A stretch of DNA of 64,000 bases from Bacillota bacterium (GTDB lineage Bacteria; Bacillota; Negativicutes; Sporomusales; Sporomusaceae), in NCBI GenBank assembly GCA_017889705.1, contig JAGGAB010000022.1, positions 25,996 to 89,995 of the forward strand. Reading direction: 5' to 3'. Position 1 is the first letter of the stretch. Every line of letters starts with the position of its first letter. Positions 18,067 through 26,830 of this stretch are shown piece by piece. The notes under the pieces were generated by a model, which was not told the DNA's origin, did no database searches, and saw only the letters and a program-made list of their open reading frames with translations. The position numbers and the translations under genes are program-made.

Positions 18067-18850
18067 AAAGGCGGGTAAAATATATTATTTTGATCCTGAC
18101 AAGATTGAAATTAATGCCGGCGACCATGCCATTGTTGAAACGGCGCGGGGCTTGGAATTCGGTGATGTTGTTATCGGGCCGCGGCAGGTTGATGAAAGTC
18201 AAATTGTTGCGCCGTTAAAACCGGTATTACGTAAAGCTACTCTGGAAGATCAGGAAAAAGTTAAAGATAACCGTAAGAAAGAAAAAGAAGCCTTTCGGGT
18301 TTGCGAGCAAAAGATTGAGACTCACAATTTGCCGATGAACCTGGTGGATGTAGAATACACCTTTGATGTGAATAAAATTATCTTTTATTTTACTGCCGAA
18401 GGGCGCATTGATTTTCGCGAATTGGTTAAGGACTTGGCCAGTGTTTTTCGTACTCGCATTGAGCTTAGGCAAATCGGGGTAAGAGATGAAGCCAAGCTTA
18501 TGAATGGCATTGGCTGCTGCGGCCGGCCTCTGTGCTGCGCCACTTTTTTAGGGGACTTTGAGCCTGTGTCAATTCGTATGGCCAAAGAACAGAACCTGTC
18601 GCTTAATCCAACCAAAATTTCAGGAATTTGCGGCCGCCTGATGTGCTGCCTTAAATATGAAAATGATTGTTATTGTAGCTGTGGTGCCAACAAAAAAATT
18701 GCACCACCGACTGTAGGGAAAGAGGTAATTACCATTGACGGCGAAGGTAAGGTAATTGCACTTAATCAGCAAAAACGGACAGCCACTATTAGTTTAGCCG
18801 AAGGAAAAACCTTAATTATTCCATGGGAAGAAGTTGTGGAAAAGGAATAA
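18038..18850 (+). CDS. ricT: RicT (YaaT), PSP1-domain regulator of RNA processing
   Basis: 270 residues, PSP1 domain. In B. subtilis RicT (YaaT) joins YlbF and YmcA in the Y-complex, which affects RNase Y, Spo0A activation, biofilm and sporulation. The cysteine motifs that bind Fe-S clusters are visible: GCCGRPLCC, then CGRLMCCLKYE, then CYCSC. Start ATG 18038 has AAAGGAG at the right distance and overlaps holB. The stop overlaps the trmN6 ATG by one base. B. subtilis yabA, which follows ricT there, is absent. Confidence 0.93.
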   Translation: MLTVVGIRFKKAGKIYYFDPDKIEINAGDHAIVETARGLEFGDVVIGPRQVDESQIVAPLKPVLRKATLEDQEKVKDNRKKEKEAFRVCEQKIETHNLPMNLVDVEYTFDVNKIIFYFTAEGRIDFRELVKDLASVFRTRIELRQIGVRDEAKLMNGIGCCGRPLCCATFLGDFEPVSIRMAKEQNLSLNPTKISGICGRLMCCLKYENDCYCSCGANKKIAPPTVGKEVITIDGEGKVIALNQQKRTATISLAEGKTLIIPWEEVVEKE

Positions 18851-19599
18851 TGACAACCGACAAAGTACAGCTCATGTCTGGTGAACGGGTAGATGATCTG
18901 GTCATTAATAATTTAAAGCTTATTCAGCATCCCGAAGAATTTTGTTTTTCGCTGGATGCTGTGCTTTTGGCTCATTTTGCCAGTGTGAGGCAAAATGGGA
19001 CAGCCATAGATTTAGGAACAGGCACCGGGGTCATCGGTTTATTGCTGCTGGCTCGTGGTGCCAGAGTTGTTACCGGCATTGAAATTAATGCGGCGATGGC
19101 CGATAGGGCTGGCCGCAGTGCCAGACTTAACGGGCTGGCAGACAGGCTGCATATCATCAATGGTGATTTGCGCCAGGTGCAGGAACTGCTGCCAGGCGGT
19201 GGTTTTGAACTGGTTGTTTCTAACCCGCCATACCGTCCGGTTGGCGGCGGCTTTCTAAATCCCAATGACCGGGTGGCGATGGCACGGCATGAACTTACTG
19301 CCAGCCTGACTGATGTTGTGGCGGCTGCGCGGCATCTTGTCAAATATCGCGGCCGGTTTGCCATGGTGCATTTGCCGGAACGGCTGGCAGAGATTATGCT
19401 GGCCATGTGCCAGGCCGGGATCGAACCCAAACGGTTGCAATTTGTGTATCCGCGGGTTGACAAAAAGCCGAACATGGTGCTTGTTGAAGGTGTACGGGGG
19501 GCAAAACCGGGAGTTGAGGTATTGCCGCCTTTGCTTGTATATACTGCTGATGGCATTTATTCCGAAGATATTATGAAGCTCTATGAGCAGGACAGGTGA
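18850..19599 (+). CDS. trmN6: tRNA1(Val) adenine-37 N6-methyltransferase (YabB/TrmN6)
   Basis: Class I SAM-dependent methyltransferase, 249 residues. SAM loop AIDLGTGTGVIGLLLLARG, and catalytic NPPY in LVVSNPPYRP. RHELTASLTDVVAAA is typical of the TrmN6/YfiC group. ATG 18850 overlaps the ricT stop (TAATG); the longer frame from 18823 lies within ricT and lacks a separate ribosome site. Next gene is rsmI, the same order as B. subtilis yabB-yazA-yabC but with no yazA. Confidence 0.9.
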   Translation: MTTDKVQLMSGERVDDLVINNLKLIQHPEEFCFSLDAVLLAHFASVRQNGTAIDLGTGTGVIGLLLLARGARVVTGIEINAAMADRAGRSARLNGLADRLHIINGDLRQVQELLPGGGFELVVSNPPYRPVGGGFLNPNDRVAMARHELTASLTDVVAAARHLVKYRGRFAMVHLPERLAEIMLAMCQAGIEPKRLQFVYPRVDKKPNMVLVEGVRGAKPGVEVLPPLLVYTADGIYSEDIMKLYEQDR

Positions 19600-19605
19600 A
19601 CTTGA

Positions 19606-20457
19606 TTGACTGAGCCAGGCACGCTCTATTTATGTCCAACCCCGCTGGGAAATTTGGAAGATATGACTTTCCGGGTTGTGCGGATCTTAAAAGAAGCTTC
19701 TGCCATCGCGGCAGAAGATACCAGACATACGCTTAAACTCTTAAACCATTTTGATATTCATTCCACACTTATCAGCTATCATGAACATAATAAAACCGAG
19801 CGGGGACCGGAAATTATTGCGCGAATGCTGCAGGGCGAGACGATTGCTTTGGTTAGTGATGCCGGTATGCCGGGAATCTCTGATCCGGGAATGGATCTGG
19901 TTCGACTGGCAATTGCCAATAACATAACTGTTGTACCGTTGCCTGGGCCTAATGCAGCACTTACGGCATTGATTGCTTCGGGGATGGATACGACCTTATT
20001 TACCTTTGTGGGTTTTTTGCCCAAAACCAATAAACACCGCCGCCAACTACTGGCCAAATTGGCGGTTTATCCGCATACTCTGGTATTTTATGAAGCGCCT
20101 CACCGCCTAAAGGCAACACTGACTGAACTGACAAAAGCCTTTGGTGACCGGCAAGCGGTAGCGGCTAGGGAGCTTACCAAGAAATTTGAGGAATTTGTAC
20201 GTGGCAGCTTAAGCACCTTGGAACAGCATTTTGTTCAAAACCAGCCGAGGGGAGAATTTACCCTGATCGTGGGAGGTAATAACGATTGCCAAGAGCAAAA
20301 TCAGACCACTGATGCTGTGGCAGATGTTGATGTGGTACAGGCAGTACAGCTCTTAATAGAGCAGGGGATAAATAAAAAAGACGCCATCCGTCAGGTGGCG
20401 TCGCAGTATGGTTTGCCTAAGCGGCAAGTATACCAAGCTGTGCTTGATAGTGATTAG
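19606..20457 (+). CDS. rsmI: 16S rRNA (cytidine-1402 2'-O)-methyltransferase
   Basis: RsmI/YabC, 283 residues, tetrapyrrole-methylase fold. Motifs: LYLCPTPLGNLEDMTFR, AAEDTRHTLKLLNHF, ALVSDAGMPGISDPG, LPGPNAALTALIASG and VFYEAPHRLKATL. A C-terminal HTH-like tail (KDAIRQVASQYGLPKRQVY) follows. Start is a TTG at 19606 with AGGTGA 6 nt upstream. Its last 4 nt overlap the convergent abrB gene. Confidence 0.93.
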   Translation: MTEPGTLYLCPTPLGNLEDMTFRVVRILKEASAIAAEDTRHTLKLLNHFDIHSTLISYHEHNKTERGPEIIARMLQGETIALVSDAGMPGISDPGMDLVRLAIANNITVVPLPGPNAALTALIASGMDTTLFTFVGFLPKTNKHRRQLLAKLAVYPHTLVFYEAPHRLKATLTELTKAFGDRQAVAARELTKKFEEFVRGSLSTLEQHFVQNQPRGEFTLIVGGNNDCQEQNQTTDAVADVDVVQAVQLLIEQGINKKDAIRQVASQYGLPKRQVYQAVLDSD

Positions 20458-20702
20458 ATAGCTTTTTGGCCCATGGTTTCAAGGCAAGACTTGCAAACCT
20501 TCTTGTTTTTAAAATCGGTTACGTCAGCTGCGTTGCCGCAAAATACACAGGCTGGTTCATACTTGCGGAGAATGATACGGTCGCTGTCAACATAAATCTC
20601 AAGTGCGTCTTTTTCTTCGATATCAAGAGTGCGGCGCAATTCGATAGGAATTACCACCCTGCCTAGTTCATCTACCTTGCGTACAATGCCAGTTGATTTC
20701 AT
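20454..20702 (-). CDS. abrB: AbrB-family transition-state regulator
   Basis: 82-residue DNA-binding protein. The N-terminal swapped-hairpin domain MKSTGIVRKVDELGRVVIPI is classic AbrB. The C-terminal half has two CxxC pairs (CVFCG and CKSC), as in clostridial AbrB paralogues. The longer in-frame version from 20723 is rejected because homology starts at MKSTG. It is encoded opposite to its neighbours, as in B. subtilis between yabC and metS. Its promoter has a consensus -35 and -10, and a Spo0A-type box lies just downstream of the start point, so repression by Spo0A~P is likely. Confidence 0.93.
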   Translation of the reverse strand: MKSTGIVRKVDELGRVVIPIELRRTLDIEEKDALEIYVDSDRIILRKYEPACVFCGNAADVTDFKNKKVCKSCLETMGQKAI

Positions 20703-20757
20703 TTTCTTCCTGTCTCCCTTCACTTACTCTAAATTTTCACGAACACTGAATAACAAT

Positions 20758-20768
20758 ATTCGACAAAA
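20758..20768 (-). promoter_or_regulatory. Spo0A box downstream of the abrB start point
   Basis: On the minus strand the sequence reads TTTTGTCGAAT, containing the 0A-box core TGTCGAA (20765 down to 20759). It lies about 15-25 nt downstream of the abrB -10, the position where Spo0A~P blocks abrB transcription in B. subtilis. Confidence 0.7.
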
Positions 20769-20781
20769 CTCGCTCAACTAA

Positions 20782-20810
20782 ATAATACCAAATATTACAA
20801 AGCATGTCAA
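20782..20810 (-). promoter_or_regulatory. Sigma-A promoter of abrB
   Basis: Minus strand: -35 TTGACA (20810-20805), 17-nt spacer, -10 TATTAT (20787-20782). Near-consensus, about 80 nt upstream of the abrB ATG. Confidence 0.85.
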
Positions 20811-20899
20811 CCCAAATTTTTACAAAAAATTAAAATTTTTTAAAATTTGTCTTTTGTGATGAATAAAACGCGCATCCACTGTCATATACTACTACTTTC

Positions 20900-20906
20900 T
20901 GTCGAA
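20900..20906 (+). promoter_or_regulatory. Possible second Spo0A box, upstream of metG promoter
   Basis: TGTCGAA, exact 0A core, 11 nt before the metG -35. It may act on metG or belong to the divergent abrB region. A 7-mer may also arise by chance. Confidence 0.4.
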
Positions 20907-20917
20907 AAATACAACTA

Positions 20918-20946
20918 TTGACAAATAAATTTTCAATGTATATAAT
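20918..20946 (+). promoter_or_regulatory. Sigma-A promoter of metG
   Basis: Perfect TTGACA (20918-20923), 17-nt spacer, perfect TATAAT (20941-20946). The leader to the ATG at 20985 is only about 30 nt, leaving no room for a T-box. Confidence 0.9.
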
Positions 20947-20984
20947 TGGAAAAATATAAAATGCGTTCGCTTAAGGAGGACATT

Positions 20985-22922
20985 ATGTCGAAAAAACCTT
21001 TTTATATCACTACCCCGATTTATTATCCGAGTGACCGGTTACATATCGGCCATGCATACTGTACTACGATTGCCGATAGCATTGCCCGTTATAAGCGACT
21101 ATCAGGCTATGACGTATTTTTTCTGACTGGGTCTGACGAGCATGGACAAAAGATTCAGCGTAAAGCCGAGGAAGCCAATACTACGCCAATTGCGTATGTA
21201 GATAAAATAGTGGATTCGTTTAAGCATCTGTGGGAAAAATTGGACATATCGAACGACGATTTTATCCGCACTACCGAGAGACGACATCATGAATTGGTGC
21301 AGGCTGTATTTCAGAAAATTTATGACCAGGGCGATATTTATAAAGCCGAATATGAGGGCTGGTATTGTACTCCCTGCGAAACTTTCTGGATGGAACGTCA
21401 GTTAACTGACGGCAAATGTCCGGATTGTGGGCGACCAGTCGAGATTGTCAAGGAAGAAAGCTACTTTTTCCGGATGTCCAAGTATCAGGAGCGGCTGCTG
21501 AAGTTTATTGAAGAAAATCCTGAGTTTATTCAGCCGGTTTCACGCCGTAATGAAATGATTAATTTTATCAAGGGCGGTTTAGAAGATTTGTGTGTTTCGC
21601 GAACCACCTTTGATTGGGGAATTCCTGTTCCCTTTGATACCAAGCATGTAGTTTACGTATGGTTTGATGCGTTGACAAACTATATAACTGCAGCGGGTTA
21701 TTTAGATGACAGGGAGAAATTTGCTAAGTATTGGCCTGCTGATATCCATCTTGTTGGCAAGGAGATTGTTCGTTTCCACAGTATCATCTGGCCGGTAATT
21801 TTGATGGCGCTGGATATTGAGTTGCCGAAAAAAGTATACGGGCATGGTTGGCTGGTAGTTGAAGGCGACAAAATGTCCAAATCCAAAGGCAATGTAATTG
21901 ACCCGCTGGCACTGATCGATGAATTCGGTGCTGATGCTATTCGGTACTTTTTGCTGCGGGAAATTACGCTGGGTCTTGATGGAAACTTCTCGCGGGATGC
22001 GCTGATTAGCCGAATCAATGCTGATCTTGCTAATGATCTGGGGAATCTTTTGCATCGCAGCCTGAGCATGATTGGCCGTTTTAATGGCGGAATTATTGAA
22101 GCTGCCGGTGAAGCCGAGCCTGTTGATCAGGATCTTATTGAGTTGGCGCAAAATACAGCTGCCGTGTATCAAAAATATATGGATCAGCAGGATATTAATG
22201 GTGCGCTCAAAGCGGTTTGGGCACTTATTGGACGTACTAATAAATATATTGATGAAACCGGGCCGTGGGCACTGGCTAAAGACCCTGCCAAAAAGGGTCG
22301 GTTGAATACTGTGTTATACAACTTGGCTGAAGTGCTAAGAATTGTGTCTATTTTAATTTCACCCTTCATGCCGCAAACATCGCCGAAGATTTGGGCGCAG
22401 CTTGGTATTGCTGCAAATTTTGCTGATGTACAGTTAGCTGATGCCAAAGCCTGGGGTCGTATTGAGGCATGTACGGCTATTGCCAAAGCTGAACCGATTT
22501 TCCCGCGCATTGAGGAAGCTCCGGTTAATGAGGCTCAAGCCCAGCCAGCAGAGGCAATCGCAGTGCCAGCGCCGCAGCCTGAAGCTGAAGCAGCACCGGA
22601 TACACCAGAAATTACCATTGATGAATTTGCCAAAGTCGATTTGCGGGTAGCCAAAGTGCTCGCAGCCGAAAAAGTTAAGAAGGCCGATAAATTATTGCTC
22701 TTGACTGTGGATTTGGGAACCGAGCAGCGTACCATCATCTCAGGTATTGCTAAACATTATGAGCCTGAGCAGCTAGTCGGACAAAATGTTGTTATGGTCG
22801 TTAACTTGAAACCGGCTAAAATCCGAGGGATTGAATCTCGCGGTATGGTTCTAGCCGCATCCTGCGACGATAAGCTGCAGCTTGTTACTGCCGATATGCC
22901 GGCAGGCAGCAAGGTGAAGTAA
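20985..22922 (+). CDS. metG: Methionyl-tRNA synthetase
   Basis: Class Ia aminoacyl-tRNA synthetase, 645 residues. The HIGH motif appears in DRLHIGHAYC. A zinc knuckle is formed by CTPC and CPDC (about 127-148), and KMSKSKG lies at about 300. An Ala/Pro/Glu-rich linker (about 507-535) leads to the C-terminal EMAP/Arc1-type tRNA-binding and dimerisation domain (FAKVDLRVAKVL, VVMVVNLKPAKIRGIESRGM). AAGGAGG at 20973-20979 selects ATG 20985 over the upstream in-frame ATG at 20946, which lies within the -10. tatD follows after one base. Confidence 0.96.
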   Translation: MSKKPFYITTPIYYPSDRLHIGHAYCTTIADSIARYKRLSGYDVFFLTGSDEHGQKIQRKAEEANTTPIAYVDKIVDSFKHLWEKLDISNDDFIRTTERRHHELVQAVFQKIYDQGDIYKAEYEGWYCTPCETFWMERQLTDGKCPDCGRPVEIVKEESYFFRMSKYQERLLKFIEENPEFIQPVSRRNEMINFIKGGLEDLCVSRTTFDWGIPVPFDTKHVVYVWFDALTNYITAAGYLDDREKFAKYWPADIHLVGKEIVRFHSIIWPVILMALDIELPKKVYGHGWLVVEGDKMSKSKGNVIDPLALIDEFGADAIRYFLLREITLGLDGNFSRDALISRINADLANDLGNLLHRSLSMIGRFNGGIIEAAGEAEPVDQDLIELAQNTAAVYQKYMDQQDINGALKAVWALIGRTNKYIDETGPWALAKDPAKKGRLNTVLYNLAEVLRIVSILISPFMPQTSPKIWAQLGIAANFADVQLADAKAWGRIEACTAIAKAEPIFPRIEEAPVNEAQAQPAEAIAVPAPQPEAEAAPDTPEITIDEFAKVDLRVAKVLAAEKVKKADKLLLLTVDLGTEQRTIISGIAKHYEPEQLVGQNVVMVVNLKPAKIRGIESRGMVLAASCDDKLQLVTADMPAGSKVK

Positions 22923-22923
22923 G

Positions 22924-23688
22924 ATGTTGTTTGATTCACACGCGCATCTTGACGATAACCGGTTCGATAATGACCGGGCAGAAGTGATTGAGCGGGCCAA
23001 AGAAGCTGGTATTGTGGGGATTGTCAATGCCGGTGCTACGATGGAATCTTCGGCTCGGTCGATTGCCCTGGCAGAAGAATATGATTTTATTTATGCCGCA
23101 GTCGGTATCCATCCCCATGATGCTAAAGAAGCTAGTAAATGTGATTATGACCAACTTGCCGCCTGGGCCGTAAACCCTAAGGTTGTGGCCATTGGCGAAA
23201 TAGGGCTTGATTACTACTATGATTTATCGCCACGCGAGGTGCAGCAGCAGGTGTTTATTCGTCAGCTTGATGTAGCCCGCCAATGCAATAAACCGTTTAT
23301 TATCCATGACCGGGACGCTCATGGTGATATTATGGATATTCTTAAAAAAGAAGCTAAAGGCTTAACTGGGGTGCTGCATTGTTATTCTGGCAGTTGGGAG
23401 ATGGCTAAAGAAGTTCTCAAGATGGGCTTTTATATTTCATTTGCCGGCCCGGTTACCTATGCCAAAGACGGGAAGCTCAAAGAAGTGGCGACCAATGTGC
23501 CGCTTGACCGTCTCTTGGTTGAGACAGATTGCCCCTATCTCACTCCCAAACCTTATCGGGGGCGGCGCAATGAACCGGCCTATGTCAAATTTACGGCTGA
23601 GGAAGTGGCCGGCGTCCGCGGGATGGATTTTGCTGCGCTGGCTGAAGCGGCTACCGCAAACACCAAACATCTTTTTGGTATTGCGTAA
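22924..23688 (+). CDS. tatD: TatD-family metal-dependent DNase (YabD)
   Basis: 254-residue TIM-barrel hydrolase. Metal ligands: DSHAHLDD at the N terminus, AIGEIGLDYYYD, FIIHDRDAHG, LHCYSG and VETDCPYLTPKPYRG. Proposed roles are 3'-5' exonuclease activity and DNA repair. The gene starts 2 nt after metG, the conserved metS-yabD pair, and ends before a strong terminator. Confidence 0.93.
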   Translation: MLFDSHAHLDDNRFDNDRAEVIERAKEAGIVGIVNAGATMESSARSIALAEEYDFIYAAVGIHPHDAKEASKCDYDQLAAWAVNPKVVAIGEIGLDYYYDLSPREVQQQVFIRQLDVARQCNKPFIIHDRDAHGDIMDILKKEAKGLTGVLHCYSGSWEMAKEVLKMGFYISFAGPVTYAKDGKLKEVATNVPLDRLLVETDCPYLTPKPYRGRRNEPAYVKFTAEEVAGVRGMDFAALAEAATANTKHLFGIA

Positions 23689-23776
23689 TTATTAATTTTG
23701 TGTAAAATTATAGATAAGTAACAAGATGAAATAAAACATTGACTAGTAAAATGTGTACTAGCAGGAATAATTTGGA

Positions 23777-23829
23777 AATTCGGCGAATAGTTTATCAATA
23801 ACTACTTATCGTCGAATTTTTTATTTTTC
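23777..23829 (+). terminator. Terminator of the metG-tatD operon
   Basis: AATTCGGCGA (23777-23786) pairs with TCGTCGAATT (23809-23818) with one G-U pair; an inner TAGTT/AACTA extends it. TTTTTTATTTTT follows. Confidence 0.8.
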
Positions 23830-23893
23830 ATGTATGCAAAATAAAAAATATGGGAATAACTATGCAAAAGTAATCATAATCACAGTTTGTTAT

Positions 23894-23922
23894 TTGACTA
23901 ATTAGCTGTGCTATGATATAAT
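23894..23922 (+). promoter_or_regulatory. Sigma-A promoter of the yabE-like gene
   Basis: TTGACT (23894-23899), 17-nt spacer, perfect TATAAT (23917-23922), 29 nt before the ATG. In some Firmicutes yabE is also under antisense and sigma-X control, but nothing like that could be read here. Confidence 0.8.
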
Positions 23923-23951
23923 TTTATGGCTCGCAGAAAGGGGGAATTTTC

Positions 23952-24938
23952 ATGAGTGATGAAAGGTCTATATTGGCAAAATATGGACAGCACAAAGTGG
24001 TAGTGATTGTTGCACTATTGCTGGCATCACTGGTGGCAACCGGATTTGTCTGGGCGCATAAACAGGTACATATTATCGCAGACGGCAAAGACTATACTGT
24101 CAATACCTTGTACACAAGTCCGCATAAAATTTTACAAAAAGCTGGGATAGCACTTGCTTCTGATGATGAAATCAGGTTATCGACAACAAGTGTGACCGGC
24201 GGAACCGTTATTGAAGTGTTCCGCGCTATACCGGTAGTGGTTAGCTATCAAGGCAAAAATATTAATTTGCTTGCTGCTAAGCCTACGGTGCGGGAAGTTG
24301 CCGACCAGGCCGGAGTGCCAAAAGACAAAGTCAGATTGGTGCCGGGTGATGACACTAGACCGGTTGCCGGGATGAACATTAAGGCTATTGCTTTAAGCGA
24401 AAAAGTCGAAGAACAGGAGATTCCTGATTTATACCAAGTTGTTCGTCAACCTGATCCTACCTTGGAGAAAGGTTTGGAGACAGTTGAACAGGCTGGTGAG
24501 AACGGCCTGAAAAAAGCCACAGTGCGTGTTAGATTTGAAGACGGTGTCAAAGTTTCATCAGATGTTTTAGCGGAGGTCGTGGCAGTAGCTGCCAAACCAC
24601 AGATTGTCCGGGTGGGAACCCGGGAGGTGGTGGATACCTCGCGTGGAGCGATGCGCTTCCGGGATGTGCGCTACATGGAAGCCAGCGCGTATTTACCAAC
24701 AGATGGCTCAGCTGAGGGCTTGACGGCAACAGGAATTGCCGCAGGCCATGGTATTGTAGCGGTTGACCCTGATGTCATTCCGCTTGGAACGCAGGTGTAT
24801 GTTCCGGGGTATGGAGTAGGCCTAGCTGCCGATACCGGTGGAGCGATTATTGGCGATAAGATTGACCTGTGTATGGAAAGTGCCAGCGAAGCCTGGCGCT
24901 TTGGCCGCCGAACCGTAAAGGTGTATATTCTAGAGTAA
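23952..24938 (+). CDS. yabE: YabE-like cell-wall protein (DUF348-G5-3D domains)
   Basis: 328-residue envelope protein related to YabE/resuscitation-promoting factors. An N-terminal anchor helix (about 15-35) is followed by two DUF348 (YabE) repeats with TVNTLYTSPHKILQKAGI and KPTVREVADQAGV. A G5-like domain comes next. The C-terminal 3D domain ends in DTGGAIIGDKIDLCM, with the conserved Asp residues of MltA-type lytic enzymes. It probably trims peptidoglycan during growth or germination. The gene is flanked by its own promoter and a terminator. In B. subtilis it is followed directly by rnmV; here an ABC transporter and repeats intervene. Confidence 0.88.
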   Translation: MSDERSILAKYGQHKVVVIVALLLASLVATGFVWAHKQVHIIADGKDYTVNTLYTSPHKILQKAGIALASDDEIRLSTTSVTGGTVIEVFRAIPVVVSYQGKNINLLAAKPTVREVADQAGVPKDKVRLVPGDDTRPVAGMNIKAIALSEKVEEQEIPDLYQVVRQPDPTLEKGLETVEQAGENGLKKATVRVRFEDGVKVSSDVLAEVVAVAAKPQIVRVGTREVVDTSRGAMRFRDVRYMEASAYLPTDGSAEGLTATGIAAGHGIVAVDPDVIPLGTQVYVPGYGVGLAADTGGAIIGDKIDLCMESASEAWRFGRRTVKVYILE

Positions 24939-24946
24939 GGAAAAAT

Positions 24947-24984
24947 GGCAGAGTCTTGAGCTCTGCCGTTTTCTTTCTTTTTTT
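24947..24984 (+). terminator. Terminator of the yabE-like gene
   Basis: GGCAGAG (24947-24953), 7-nt loop, CTCTGCC (24961-24967), then GTTTTCTTTCTTTTTTT. Confidence 0.9.
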
Positions 24985-25046
24985 GTTCAGGGCAGGAGTA
25001 GCCAAGGCGGATAACGAAGTATTCACAATTACATTTGGTGAAGGGA

Positions 25047-26774
25047 ATGGTGTTATTGGCTGGCTTGAACCCGAGTTTTTTAAAAGATTGCTGGGAACTG
25101 GCCCGGGGTTATTGGCGTTCCGAAGAAAAATGGCGGGCTTGGGGGCTAACGGCGATAATTGTAACGCTTAATTTAGCCCATGTTTATATTTTGGTGTTAA
25201 TTAATAAATGGTATAACCGTTTTTATAATGCGCTGCAGAATTTTGACAAAGAAGAATTTTTTAGTGCGTTAGGCGAGTTTAGTTTACTGGCTGGTATTTT
25301 TATTGTTGTAGCCGTATATGAACTGTATTTGCAGCAGATGCTGGAAATTAAGTGGCGGCGCTGGATGACAGAGAAGTATTTAAACAGTTGGCTTGCCAAA
25401 AGAACCTATTACCGTTTACAGCTTATTGATAATAACACGGACAATCCTGACCAACGTATTAGTGAAGACTTGCGGCTGTTTACCAATTACACGCTGCGTT
25501 TGTCGCTTGGTCTATTAAAGGCGCTTGTTACACTGGTATCGTTTATTGCTATTTTATGGGAACTGTCAGGGACGCTGGCGCTTCCGATTGGTGGCTCGGT
25601 AGTGGAAGTTTCCGGCTATATGGTCTGGGTGGCCATATTATATGCAGTTGTAGGCACTTGGCTGACCCATAAAATTGGCAAACCACTGGCCAAACTTAAT
25701 TTTGACCAACAGCGTTATGAGGCAGATTTTCGTTTTAGCCTTATACGGCTGAGAGAAAATAGTGAAAGCATTGCCTTTTATGGTGGGGAAGCACGAGAAG
25801 GCAGGGCTTTTATGGGAAGATTTAATCATGTGCTGGGGAATTTCTGGGAGATCATGAAGCGCCAGAAACAACTGACCTGGTTTACTTCAGGCTATGGTCA
25901 AATTGCAATCATTTTTCCGATTTTAGTGGCGGCTCCTCGTTACTTTGCCAAAGAAATTCAGCTTGGCGGGTTGCTGCAGACATCATCTGCTTTTGGGAAA
26001 GTACAAGATTCTTTATCTTTTTTCGTAGAAAGCTATCCGTTGCTGGCAGAGTGGAAGTCGGTAGTTGACCGGCTTACCGGTTTTATCGCCAATATGGAAA
26101 AAGTCGGTCAGTTAGCTAATGGTGATGCTACCATTCGTCAGACGGCCGAGCAGACATTGGCGGTATCCGGGCTGACTATCCGGTTGCCGGACGGTCGTAA
26201 CTTGCTGTCAGATTTGAGCCTCTCACTTGCGGCAGGTGATTCTTTGCTAGTTGCCGGGCCGTCAGGCAGCGGTAAAAGTACACTGCTGCGGGCGTTGTCA
26301 GGATTATGGCCGTATACGCAAGGTGAGATTACTATGCCGGAACAACAAAACGCGCTGTTTCTGCCACAAAAAACCTATTTGCCGCTAGGGACGCTGCGCG
26401 AGGCCGTGCTCTATCCCGGAACTAGCCAGACGGTTACTGATGAAGAAATTTGTACGGCTATGTCGCTGTGTAAGCTTGACGGGCTTACCAAGCAACTTGA
26501 TACGGTAGAAGAATGGTCGCATGTGTTGTCGCTGGGTGAGCAGCAACGGATTGCTTTTGTACGGGCGCTACTTCATAAGCCTGCCTGGCTGTTTCTGGAT
26601 GAAGCTACATCTGCCCTTGATGAACCTACTGAGCGTGTGTTGTACACACTGTTAAGCGAGCAACTGAAAAATACAGCAATGATCAGTGTAGGGCACCGCA
26701 GCACACTCAGCAACTATCATAAAAAGAAGTTAACCCTTGATGGAACCGGTTGTTGGAGTATGCTGGCTTTATGA
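25047..26774 (+). CDS. ABC transporter, fused permease and ATPase (YddA/SbmA-like)
   Basis: About 575 residues. The N-terminal membrane domain is of the SbmA/BacA-peroxisomal ABC type (five to six helices; INKWYNRFYNALQNFD is a family hallmark, and EADFRFSLIRLRENSESIAFYGGE is the EAA-like stretch). The C-terminal ATPase has Walker A AGPSGSGKST, signature LSLGEQQR, Walker B WLFLDEATSALDE and switch GHRS. This family moves peptides, vitamin B12 or related compounds; the substrate here is unknown. The start is uncertain: TTG 25035, GTG 25038 and ATG 25047 are in frame, and none has a strong ribosome site. It interrupts the conserved yabE-rnmV neighbourhood. Confidence 0.85.
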   Translation: MVLLAGLNPSFLKDCWELARGYWRSEEKWRAWGLTAIIVTLNLAHVYILVLINKWYNRFYNALQNFDKEEFFSALGEFSLLAGIFIVVAVYELYLQQMLEIKWRRWMTEKYLNSWLAKRTYYRLQLIDNNTDNPDQRISEDLRLFTNYTLRLSLGLLKALVTLVSFIAILWELSGTLALPIGGSVVEVSGYMVWVAILYAVVGTWLTHKIGKPLAKLNFDQQRYEADFRFSLIRLRENSESIAFYGGEAREGRAFMGRFNHVLGNFWEIMKRQKQLTWFTSGYGQIAIIFPILVAAPRYFAKEIQLGGLLQTSSAFGKVQDSLSFFVESYPLLAEWKSVVDRLTGFIANMEKVGQLANGDATIRQTAEQTLAVSGLTIRLPDGRNLLSDLSLSLAAGDSLLVAGPSGSGKSTLLRALSGLWPYTQGEITMPEQQNALFLPQKTYLPLGTLREAVLYPGTSQTVTDEEICTAMSLCKLDGLTKQLDTVEEWSHVLSLGEQQRIAFVRALLHKPAWLFLDEATSALDEPTERVLYTLLSEQLKNTAMISVGHRSTLSNYHKKKLTLDGTGCWSMLAL

Positions 26775-26830
26775 TAATGCAGCTTGGATGCCTGATAAGT
26801 GGCTGTTGGAACAGTCAGCAGGTTGCCTTG

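Noticed and set aside
18972..19556. 194-codon frame opposite trmN6
   Set aside because: Antisense shadow; the plus strand carries full methyltransferase motifs.
20947..20984. T-box or S-box riboswitch for metG
   Set aside because: The leader after the consensus promoter is only about 30 nt.
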